NCBI GenBank assembly: GCA_030063045.1
Contig: JAQSEB010000010.1
Coordinates: forward strand, 4,581,501-4,645,500
Direction of reading: 5' to 3'
Length of the DNA: 64,000 nucleotides
Origin: Pratylenchus scribneri
Lineage: Eukaryota; Nematoda; Chromadorea; Rhabditida; Pratylenchidae
Part shown: positions 14,855-25,800 of the stretch, piece after piece
How positions within the stretch are numbered: the first letter of the stretch is position 1
How the letters are laid out: each line of letters begins with the position of its first letter
Translations under genes and position numbers: made by a program
Notes under the pieces: model-generated
What the model was told of the DNA's origin: nothing
Seen by the model: the letters and a program-made list of their open reading frames with translations, nothing else
Databases searched by the model: none

Positions 14855-15533
14855 AAAGAGACAAATCCAAGTGCACAAATGAATGAATGAATGAATATAG
14901 GCATAATAATAATAATATTAAAATAAACAAAAGGCATAATTCACTCTCTATTCCTAATATTTTTTATTAATATATTATTGTTTTTTTTATTCACTCATAA
15001 TTAATTCAATCTGCCATATGAATGATAATGATAATGCCCTATTCCTTTATTAAATATTAATTATTATTATTTGCCCAATTTTGGAATTGCTCATCCACCC
15101 CATCCTCCACAATTGACTCGGACTCAATTTATTATGTGATCGTATAATAATTAATAAATATTAATTGAAAATATGATTAAAATAAACAATTTATTTAAAA
15201 TGAATGAAATTATATTTTTATTTATTTATTATTTTGACAAAGGGCGAAGGGGTCAAAGAACAAAGATTCTTCCCCTTTCCCATGTTTATTCTTCTTTTCC
15301 ATTTAGCCAGAAAGAATAAACAAAAACATCCAATTTTCCATTCCAAATGTCAACATGAATTTTGTTGTTTTCAGGAAAACGGGAAATTTAATCATTAAAA
15401 ATACTCCGAAATTCCTCAATTGTCATCAATTTATTCCATTAAAAAGGTATGTAAAATAATATTCAAATTAATTAAAATTCAATCAATTAATTGCAGAGCA
15501 TCCCCATTATTGATTTTGGGCAGCATCAGGAAA
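14855..15533. other. Intergenic, FCHO 3' end to SPATA20 start
   Basis: AT-rich, with a short (ATGA)n microsatellite at about 14878-14896 and several AATAAA-like signals. A candidate non-coding or alternative 5' exon of SPATA20 may end at a GTATGT donor at 15448, splicing to the AG at 15496. The 64-aa frame at 15204-15398 looks accidental. Confidence 0.45.
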
Positions 15534-18500
15534 ATGTCAGATCGGAAAATGAACAGATTGGCCCAAGAGAAATCCCCGTATTTATTGCAACATTCAACAA
15601 ATCCAGTTGATTGGTTCAAAATAATTGATTAAATTAATTTACATTTAATTTAATTCCTAGGTATCCGTGGGGAGAAGAAGCATTTCAGAAGGCAAGAGAA
15701 TTGAATCGACCAATATTCCTTTCAGGTATTCAATTTGAATTCAATTTATTGATTAATTAATTTTAAATTTTAGTTGGTTATTCCACTTGTCATTGGTGCC
15801 ATGTAATGGAGCATGAATCATTTGAGAATGAGGGAATTGCCAAAATTTTGAATGAAAATTTTGTGAGCATCAAAGTGGATCGGGAGGAAAGGCCGGATGT
15901 GGATAAATTGTATATGTCATTTGTGCAAAGTTTGACCGGGGGAGGTGGATGGCCAATGAGCGTTTTTTTGACCCCAAATTTGGAATCAATTACCGGAGGT
16001 TGGCAATTAAATTGATTTAAATTGAATTAATTTTAAATTTAAAGGAACATATTTCCCACCCGCCGATTCATATGGCCGTTTGGGATTTTCCACAGTGCTC
16101 AAAATGATTTCAGAAAAGGTTAAAATTAATTGGTGAATAAATAATAAATTTCACAAAATAGTGGAAAAATAATGGAGCCGAAATGAGGGAGCAAGGGAGG
16201 GAATTGGCGGCGGCCATCCGAGAAGGAGTTCAACAAAAATCATCAAAAAATATTCCAAATGCCGAAGAAGCAACGGAAAAATGCTTTGAATGGCTTTGCA
16301 AAAAATTCGACTCCAAAAATGGAGGATTTGGGGCCGCACCAAAATTCCCAAAGGCTGGTTGGTTTTTATTATTTAAATTCAAATAAAATTAAAAAATTTA
16401 GTCGATTTGGATTTTCTTCTTTTTTATTTTGCCAACAAAAAGGAAACAGAGGAGGCAAAAAAGGCATTGGAAATGCTTCAATTGACTTTTGGCAAAATGT
16501 TTGAAGGTGGAATTCACGACCATATTGGCAAAGGTTTTCATCGCTATTCGGTCGATTCAATTTGGCGTGTTCCACATTTTGAGGTTAATTCACAATTATT
16601 TTTAAATATAATTTGTTAATTAAATTCAGAAAATGCTCTATGACCAAGGCCAATTACTTCGTTCTTATTCAAATTTTAATAAAATTACCGGCCAATTCGG
16701 GGAAGCAATTTTGGACATTATTGAATATATTCAAACAAATTTGACACATCCTGTTGGTTTTTATTTAATATTTTTTTTAATAATTGAATTAAGCTTGGCG
16801 GATTTTATAGTGCGGAGGACGCCGATTCCCTTCCCAAAGAGGGGGCATCCAAAAAGAAAGAAGGAGCATTTTGTGTTTGGACGAAGGAAGAGGTGGAAAA
16901 TATTTTGGGTGATAGGCCAAGTCGACACAATGAAAATATTTGCCTGGATGAAATTGCCGAAGCCGTCTTCCAAATAATGCCCCAAGGCAATGTTCCATCA
17001 AATGCTGATCCACACGGTGAATTGACCAACCAAAATGTACTCCATTTGGTGGATGAAACGAAGATGGAGGAAATTGCCAAAGAAAATAAAATGACCAAAA
17101 ATGAATTGGCCGAATGCATTTTGGATGCGAAAAGATTTTTGGCAGAAGAACGGAGGAAAAGACCAAAACCACATTTGGACAATAAAATAATCACCGCATG
17201 GAATGGATTGGCTATTTCGGTAAATATTCAATTTAATCAATTATAATAATTATTTATATTTTATTAAGGGAATTTGCGCAGCGGCCCAAGCATTTCCAGA
17301 AAAAGCTGAATTTGTTCAAAGTGCCGAAAAGGCAGTGAAATTCATTCGGCAAAATTTATTCCAAAATGGAGAATTACTTCGTTCAGTTTATGTGGATGAA
17401 CAAAATGATGGGAAAATTGTTCAAATGTGAGTAAATTGCAATGGGAATTGGCTAATTTATTAATTTAGCAATTCACCAATTCGGGCATTCGCCGATGATT
17501 ATGCTTTTTTGATTGAGGCATTACTCGATTTATATTCATTGAATTTTGACGAAACTTTGCTGGAATTGGCAAATGAATTACAACAAAAAATGGATGCCAC
17601 CTTTTGGGATGAGGAAAACAATTCTGGATATTTTATGTCAAGGGCGGATGATCACTCAATAATTTCCCGAATGCAAGATGTACAAGATGGGGCAGAGGTG
17701 GGCATTAAAATGGACTCAATCTACAATTTAATTTAAGCCTTGTGCCAATTCCGTTGCAATTTCCAATTTATTGCGACTTTCTGCCATTCTCAATTCAAAA
17801 CAATTAAAAGAAAAGGCTGAATATTTAGTGAGGGGTGCCGCTCAACGAATCGAAAAATATCCATTCATTTTGCCAAAAATGCTAATTTCCTTGAATGCAT
17901 TGGCCAATCCACCCATTCAGGTAAAAAAATGATCGGTCAAAACATTTTATTAAATTTATTAGATCATTTTGGTTGGCCAAAGTAGCGATGAAAAGACGAA
18001 AGGAATGCTTCGAACAATTCAATCAAAATTCATTCCATTGGGAACTTTGATATTCATTGACAAAGACAAAAAAGGTGGATTGAATTTGGGGTGGAAATAA
18101 ATAAATCTAATCAAAAAAACATATCAATTAATTAAATCAATTACAATCCAAAACACATGTTTTGCCCCATTCTGATTTGTAATTGTGTTTTTGCCCCATT
18201 CTGATTTGTAATTGTGTTTTTGCCACATTCTGATTTGTAATTGTGTTTTTGCCCCATTCTGATTTGTAATTGTGTTTTTGCCCCATTCTGATTTGTAATT
18301 GTGTTTTTGCCCCATTCTGATTTGTAATTGTGTTTTTGCCCCATTCTGATTTGTAATTGTGTTTTGCCCCATTCTGATTTGTAATTGTGTTTTGCCCCAT
18401 TCTGATTTGTAATTGTGTTTTTGCCCCATTCTGATTTGTAATTGTGTTTTGCCCCATTCTGATTTGTAATTGTGTTTTTGCCCCATTCTGATTTGTAATT

Positions 18501-20666
18501 GTGTTATTGCCCCATTCTGATTTGTAATTGTGTTTTTGCCCCATTCTGATTTGTAATTGTGTTTTTGCCCCATTCTGATTTGTAATTGTGTTTTTGCCCC
18601 ATTCTGATTTGTAATTGTGTTTTGCCCCATTCTGATTTGTAATTGTGTTTTTGCCCCATTCTGATTTGTAATTGTGTTTTTGCCCCATTCTGATTTGTAA
18701 TTGTGTTTTTGCCCCATTCTGATTTGTAATTGTGTTTTTGCCCCATTCTGATTTGTAATTGTGTTTTTGCCCCATTCTGATTTGTAAATGTGTTTTGCCC
18801 CATTCTGATTTGTAAATGTGTTTTGCCCCATTCTGATTTGTAATTGTGTTATTGCCCCATTCTGATTTGTAATTGTGTTTTTGCCCCATTCTGATTTGTA
18901 ATTGTGTTTTTGCCCCATTCTGATTTGTAATTGTGTTTTGCCCCATTCTGATTTGTAATTGTGTTTTTGCCCCATTCTGATTTGTAATTGTGTTTTTGCC
19001 CCATTCTGATTTGTAATTGTGTTTTTGCCCCATTCTGATTTGTAATTGTGTTTTGCTCCATTCTGATTTGTAATTGTGTTTTTGCCCCATTCTGATTTGT
19101 AATTGTGTTATTGCCCCATTCTGATTTGTAATTGTGTTTTTGCCCCATTCTGATTTGTAATTGTGTTTTTGCCCCATTCTGATTTGTAATTGTGTTTTTG
19201 CCCCACTGATTTGTAATTGTGTTTTGCCCCATTCTGATTTTTAATTGTGTTTTTGCCCCATTCTGATTTGTAATTGTGTTTTGCCCCATTCTGATTTGTA
19301 AATGTGTTTTGCCCCATTCTGATTTGTAATTGTGTTTTGCCCCATTCTGATTTGTAATTGTATTTTGCCCCATTCTGATTTGTAATTGTGTTTTTGCCCC
19401 ATTCTGATTTGTAATTGTGTTTTGCCCCATTCTGATTTGTAATTGTGTTTTTGCCCCATTCTGATTTGTAATTGTGTTTGCCCCATTCTGATTTGTAATT
19501 GTGTTTTTGCCCCATTCTGATTTGTAATTGTGTTATTGCCCCATTCTGATTTGTAATTGTGTTTTTGCCCCATTCTGATTTGTAATTGTGTTTTTGCCCC
19601 ATTCTGATTTGTAATTGTGTTTTTGCCCCATTCTGATTTGTAATTGTGTTTTGCCCCATTCTGATTTGTAATTGTGTTTTTGCCCCATTCTGATTTGTAA
19701 TTGTGTTTTGCCCCATTCTGATTTGTAATTGTGTTTTTGCCCCATTCTGATTTGTAATTGTGTTTTTGCCCCATTCTGATTTGTAATTGTGTTTTTGCCC
19801 CATTCTGATTTGTAATTGTGTTTTTGCCCCATTCTGATTTGTAAATGTGTTTTGCCCCATTCTGATTTGTAAATGTGTTTTGCCCCATTCTGATTTGTAA
19901 TTGTGTTATTGCCCCATTCTGATTTGTAATTGTGTTTTTGCCCCATTCTGATTTGTAATTGTGTTTTTGCCCCATTCTGATTTGTAATTGTGTTTTTGCC
20001 CCATTCTGATTTGTAATTGTGTTTTTGCCCCATTCTGATTTGTAATTGTGTTTTTGCCCCATTCTGATTTGTAATTGTGTTTTGCCCCATTCTGATTTGT
20101 AATTGTGTTTTTGCCCCATTCTGATTTGTAATTGTGTTTTGCCCCATTCTGATTTGTAATTGTGTTTTTGCCCCATTCTGATTTGTAATTGTGTTTTTGC
20201 CCCATTCTGATTTGTAATTGTGTTTTGCCCCATTCTGATTTGTAATTGTGTTTTTGCCCCATTCTGATTTGTAATTGTGTTTTTGCCCCATTCTGATTTG
20301 TAATTGTGTTTTTGCCCCATTCTGATTTGTAATTGTGTTTTTGCCCCATTCTGATTTGTAAATGTGTTTTGCCCCATTCTGATTTGTAAATGTGTTTTGC
20401 CCCATTCTGATTTGTAAATGTGTTTTGCCCCATTCTGATTTGTAATAAAAATATTTACAATCCAAAATTAATCAAAAAAAACATTAAATTAATCAAATTA
20501 AATTTTTGATTTAGACAAATGGCTGGTTGACCAAAATGACCATTTAAAGGATTATGAAGGAGCATACAAATTGGGACGTCCTTGTGTGTTCATTTGCAGG
20601 GAAATGGCCTGCGAAATGCCAATATATTCAATAGAGGAATTGCAAAAGAAATTGGATGAAATTTAG
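15534..20666 (+). CDS. SPATA20/YyaL-type thioredoxin-domain protein
   Basis: Thirteen exons encode 734 residues (15534-15613, 15661-15725, 15774-15998, 16045-16118, 16162-16357, 16402-16583, 16630-16752, 16794-17219, 17269-17426, 17469-17697, 17738-17920, 17963-18074, 20515-20666). Near the N-terminus [14 protein letters not shown] and the thioredoxin-like motif CHWCHVME are diagnostic, followed by [13 protein letters not shown] and a (alpha/alpha) barrel with the [13 protein letters not shown] and [12 protein letters not shown] signatures. The family's biochemical role is unclear; human SPATA20 is testis-enriched. The frame remains open upstream of 15534 but has no ATG, so a presequence on an upstream exon is possible. 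Intron 12 (18075-20514, 2440 nt) is about 50 times longer than its neighbours because it contains a minisatellite array. Confidence 0.94.
18159..20446 (+). repeat. Intronic minisatellite array A, about 80 copies of a 28/29-bp unit
   Basis: Near-perfect head-to-tail repeats whose plus-strand unit is CCCCATTCTGATTTGTAATT followed by GTG, four or five T and G. The T-run length sets the 28- and 29-bp forms. Rare variants (TTATTG, TAAATG, TTTTTAATT, GTATTTTG, a CCCCACTG unit lacking two or more bases, CCACATTC, CTCCATTC) act as markers; a TAAATG-TAAATG-TTATTG combination occurs near 18785-18850 and again near 19845-19910, suggesting higher-order duplication of about 1.06 kb. It lies wholly inside intron 12 of the SPATA20-type gene, on the sense strand as the C-rich unit. 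The minus strand has no stops in the repeat, which creates long artefactual frames. Copy number is estimated from length. Confidence 0.97.
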
Positions 20667-21325
20667 ACAAAGATTTGATTGATATTCAACCTTTTTTGTG
20701 GGTCAAAAATAATAAATGATTTTTGAAAAAGAAATTTACCACATTTCGCACATTTTCTTCATACCCATTTATTTCATACATAACAACAATTGTTTCTCCC
20801 ACCAAATCCCACATTTCAACTGCTGTTCCCCAGTTCAAAACTTCCCCCATTTTGCCCAATCATTTCCATCCACATCCACACCGTCATTGGAACAGCCCCC
20901 CCCCTCCCCCCCCCCATCTTTTCTTCATGAAATCATTTTCTAGTCTCCAGATGCTCTTCCCCTCTCTTCATCCCATCCACTTCCATCTTTTCTTCAAAAT
21001 TCGCTAATGGCAGGTGCATTTGCCAATATGTATTTATTTTAAAAAAGATGATTTGTGCTAAAATTCAATAAAAAATATTATTTGGGCCATATCCATCCTC
21101 ATAAAATGGCATTGAATTATTATGCATTTAAAATGCTGATTTTCCTCTCAATGTGGTCAGCCAATTCAACATTATTCCTCCTTTCTCATTCCTTCCTTCA
21201 AATTCAGTTTGTCCTTTTTGGCAAGGGCAGTTGAATGCCGTGATTCCATTTCCAAACAACATCGAAGCAGGCAAATTAGTGAGAAAATTCCCCATTAAAA
21301 TCCATTTGAGAGAATTAATTGTAAG
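20667..21325. other. Intergenic plus unresolved 5' part of the ion-channel gene
   Basis: 20667-21130 has no convincing gene; it includes an interrupted C tract (C9-T-C10, 20896-20915) and pyrimidine-rich DNA. From 21133 an ATG opens 25 codons resembling a signal peptide (MLIFLSMWSANSTLFLLSHS) that could be the first exon of the downstream channel, but joining it needs either an 8-nt exon or an unusual intron, so I did not include it. Confidence 0.4.
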
Positions 21326-22759
21326 GAACACAAAGTCAAATTCTGGCCAACACATTTGAGCATTATGATCCAAATGTTCGGCCACCAGTCAGGGTTTTGG
21401 CTGATCACCCTTCAATTGTCGTCACAATTTCATTGATCCTTAATCGAGTTATTTGGCACAAACATTCGGCGGTGATTTTCGAGTGTTTTGACTGAGAGAG
21501 AAAATATTTACATTTTTAAAGGAGGTTGATTTGAATTTGAAGCAAGAATGGGAGGATTCTCGGCTCGCATTCCAAGTGGATCCAAGGGAGGGAATTCACG
21601 AGGGTATTCCAATCCAAATATATTTTTATTTATTATTGGAAAGTACTTTTGCCAAAAAATCTCACTGTTTGGAGACCGGACACATTCTTCGTTGGTGCCC
21701 AAGAACAGGCCCCATCATTTGGCACAAAAGCGGTAGATCGATCCCGAACCGTGATCGAGCAAACCGGATATATTCGAAGCGATGAAAGACGAACACTTCG
21801 AGTTAATTTCCAATCGGACGGAGCATTCCCGGTTCGGGACCGCCGTTCCATTAAATTCTCCATTTCCAGTGGTACCTTTATTATTTAGCCCAATCCGATT
21901 ACCCATTTATTCTATTCCATTCAGCCACTTATCCAATTGAGGATGTGGCCTACCTTTGGGCCAATTCCCCTCCCCTCATTCAACCCATCCAAATCGCTGA
22001 TCATCTTTATGAGGAGGGCGGTGCTGAATATGCATTTGAGGAAGCTGAAGCCGGTGAATGCCATACAATTGGCAATTTTACAACAAGTCAATTATAAATG
22101 TAATTGTTCTCTCAATTGTCCTTTCAGATTCATTCTCCTGCATTGAATTGGTCGTCCGTTTCGTTGGTGGTGCCTCCCATGGTTGGCTGAATGTTCTTTT
22201 GCCCACAATTTTGTTGGTCTTTTCTAATTGGCTCCATTTTTGGGTCCATCCTTCCTGGTCTGTTCCGCGAACTTTGAGTGCCGCAATTCCCTTTCTCATT
22301 TTCGTTTGCTTTTTGGTAAATTAGCAAATTTAATTGTTATGGCTATTCAATTCCTCAACAGATTCTTTTGCCAATTGGCTCTTGTGCCCTTCGAATTTGG
22401 CTGATTATTTGCACAGTTTTTACTCTATTTTCTCTCATTGAATATTTCTTGGTCATTCGTTGCTATTCAACCATCAAAGGCCCGCAACATTTGACCACAA
22501 TTCACCGTCGTCCACCAAGTGCCCAGCATAATTATGAGGATGGAAAGGAAACAACCACAACAACGGTGGTAGTCACCCAAGATGAGGTCATCAAAAATAT
22601 CATTTTCGCTTATTTCATTTTTAGCCGTTGATCGCCGCCAGCACCGACGGCCCCCATCTCCGAAAGAGGATCAACAATTTGGATTTGGTCTCGAGGATTG
22701 CCTTCCCAATCCTTTTCCTCCTAGTCATTGTCGTTTTTGTTCTTTTTTATACATTTTAG
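21326..22759 (+). CDS. Divergent pentameric ligand-gated ion channel subunit lacking the Cys-loop (5' end unresolved)
   Basis: Seven exons (21326-21471, 21522-21603, 21644-21868, 21925-22086, 22128-22315, 22362-22586, 22625-22759) give about 387 residues in one frame. The N-terminal HYDPNVRPP, the beta-strand EW-x-DSRLAF, the loop A motif WRPDTFFVGA and loop-C cysteines (GEC...FSC) mark the superfamily. Four hydrophobic segments follow: GWLNVLLPTILLVFSNWLHF (M1), VPRTLSAAIPFLIFVCF (M2), a third after ILLPIGS, and IAFPILFLLVIVVFVLF (M4, which ends the protein). Pro-Arg before M2 and Leu at 9' resemble anion-selective subunits. Odd: where the signature Cys-x13-Cys should be, the sequence runs AFPVRDRRSIKFSISTTYP with no cysteine. 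Signal peptide not placed. Ligand unknown. Confidence 0.85.
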
Positions 22760-22884
22760 ACCAAACAAATCTAAAATGCCTTAGGGTAATTCAAAAATTT
22801 ATTAGATACAAATATGAATGAATTTTTTATCAAATTTTCAACATGAAAGAATAATTTGGAAAGATCATTTTATTTATGTTAGAA

Positions 22885-25800
22885 TTAGAATTTGCATTCA
22901 CATCCGCACCCGAGTGGACATTGAGATTGAGCATTGAACCAATTGGCCAAATGCATGAAATGGCCTCCGTGGCCGCATGAATTACACATAGAAATTATTC
23001 CTATTTAAAAAATGAACAATATTTTATGCATTTTAAAAATTAATTTACCTTTGCAAGGTTGCTCGCAAATTGAACAATCTTAACATTAATAATTAATTAA
23101 ATAATTATTTCAATAATTAACGCACAAATTGCTGGGCATCGGCACACAATGCATCCACCAGTTGATGTTGTTCTGCCTTCATTCAATTGTTGGCCACAAA
23201 TTGAGCACCAATTAATTGCTTTAATTAATAAAATATATGTATTCATTTTCACAAAATTGTTTCACCTTTTATGATTCCAATTTTCGCTTCTTCTCCTTCT
23301 GTTTTACAAAATTTGAGCACTTCGGCGCATTTTTTGTGCATTCTCCATCGATACAAAATATCCGCATATTTTCTTTTGAGTTCTTCAAATCGAGTCGACG
23401 ACAAAATTGGATCAAGTAACCTGAAAATGAATAGCTGGCATTAATAGTTTTGTTTAATTGTTTTTTTTAAATTATTTTAAAAAGTGGAAAATTACGAAAA
23501 CAATTAGAAGGCTAAAAGCTTAGTAAAATATTCGTTTTGGCCCCTTTTTGATTTGCATTTTATCCCCATTATAATACTTTTTGACAATTATTTTTTTCAA
23601 TTTTACATTTCACTGTTTGCTTCTTTCTGCGGCAATGGATAATGAATATTAATTTTGGGTGAGGGACTGCAGGAAGAAAAATGTTCTGGCGCAGGTGAAA
23701 GCCTATCTATGGATTGTTTGGAACGGGAGGTGGAGCCAAAATTGTCGATGACGAATGGACGATTCACTAAAATAATTAAAATAAATATATTTATTATTAA
23801 ATATATTTACATGTTGATGATGTTTTCCTGGATGGAATATTTATTGGTGGTAAAGGAATTCGAACATCCAAAGAGGCCATTTGTGGGGGAATTGGTGCCT
23901 CATCCAAATAATTTAATTTTGATGAAATTCGATCCGAACTGATTGGCCTTTTGATGAATTGTTCATTTTGGAAATATTCCCTTTTGGCATTGTTCAGTTG
24001 GGAAAGCACACAAATGATCACAGCGGCTGATTGCAAATCAAATTTATTTGCAAAATGTTCAATTCTTTAATAATATTAATAATTTATATAATTTAAAATT
24101 AAAACTAACATTCGATTGACCAATTCCCTCCCAAATGGATGAATTGCCCATGGAATATCCATTGAGGTATATTTCCCGACTATTTGGCCCATTTTTGTTT
24201 GATCATTGATTCGAAATAATTTGGCAAAATTCTTCATTCTGGCATCCAATTTTGGCAATGGAATTGGTGACCCCGATGAAGGTGTTCGAATACATTGTTC
24301 CACTAATTTCCACATTTCCATCAAATCTTCGCGTCCTTCTACGGCAGCTTGTTCGAAATTATGTTGACAAATTTCCATTGGGGATGAACCCAACAATCTA
24401 AAATAAAATGATGGATTGAATATTTAATTTGGTTTCTTTTTTACTTGTATGTTAATTACAATCCATCAAAAACACGTTAACAAATCAAAATGGGGCAAAA
24501 ACACAATTACAAATCAGAATGGGGCAAAAACACAATTACAAATCAGAATGGGGCAAAAACACAATTACAAATCAGAATGGGGCAAAAACACAATTACAAA
24601 TCAGAATGGGGCAAAAACACAATTACAAATCAGAATGGGGCAAAAACACAATTACAAATCAGAATGGGGCAAAAACACAATTACAAATCAGAATGGGGCA
24701 AAAACACTATTACAAATCAGAATGGGGCAAAAACACAATTACAAATCAGAATGGGGCAAAAACACAATTACAAATCAAAATGGGGCAAAAACACAATTAC
24801 AAATCAGAATGGGGCAAAAACACAATTACAAATCAAAATGGGGCAAAAACACAATTACAAATCAGAATGGGGCAAAAACACAATTACAAATCAGAATGGG
24901 GCAAAACACAATTACAAATCAGAATGGGGCAAAACACAATTACAAATCAGAATGGGGCAAAAACACTATTACAAATCAGAATGGGGCAAAAACACAATTA
25001 CAAATCAGAATGGGGCAAAAACACAATTACAAATCAGAATGGGGCAAAAACACAATTACAAATCAGAATGGGGCAAAAACACAATTAAAAATCAGAATGG
25101 GGCAAAACACAATTACAAATCAGAATGGGGCAAAACACAATTACAAATCAGAATGGGGCAAAACACAATTACAAATCAGAATGGGGCAAAAACACTATTA
25201 CAAATCAGAATGGGGCAAAAACACAATTACAAATCAGAATGGGGCAAAATACAATTACAAATCAGAATGGGGCAAAACACAATTACAAATCAGAATGGGG
25301 CAAAAACACTATTACAAATCAGAATGGGGCAAAAACACAATTACAAATCAGAATGGGGCAAAACACAATTACAAATCAGAATGGGGCAAAACACAATTAC
25401 AAATCAGAATGGGGCAAAAACACAATTACAAATCAGAATGGGGCAAAATACAATTACAAATCAGAATGGGGCAAAACACAATTACAAATCAGAATGGGGC
25501 AAAACACATTTACAAATCAGAATGGGGCAAAACACAATTACAAATCAGAATGGGGCAAAAACACAATTAAAAATCAGAATGGGGCAAAACACAATTACAA
25601 ATCAGTGGGGCAAAAATACATTTACAAATCAGAATGGGGCAAAATACAATTACAAATCAGAATGGGGCAAAACACAATTACAAATCAGAATGGGGCAAAA
25701 ACATAAACAATCGCAAAAAAATTAAAAATAAAAATGATGAATTGAATATTTAATTTGGTTCCTTTTTTACTTGTATGTTTTGGCCAAATTCTGGGACAAT

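Noticed and set aside
18124..20465. Very long minus-strand reading frames (up to 378 codons) across the first array
   Set aside because: They are created by a stop-free repeat unit, overlap each other in all frames, and are antisense to a clean intron.
15534..20666. Bacterial horizontal transfer of the YyaL-type gene
   Set aside because: The family is present in animals (SPATA20) and the gene has twelve ordinary introns and local base composition.
21531..21785. Overlapping frames in the ion-channel exons
   Set aside because: They are unspliced read-throughs of the true exon frames.
18159..25706. CRISPR array
   Set aside because: Direct tandem repeats with no spacers, in a eukaryotic nuclear context.
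24449..25725. Plus-strand frames up to 411 codons in the second array
   Set aside because: Same artefact; antisense to the WDR59 intron, no codon-use signal or domain.
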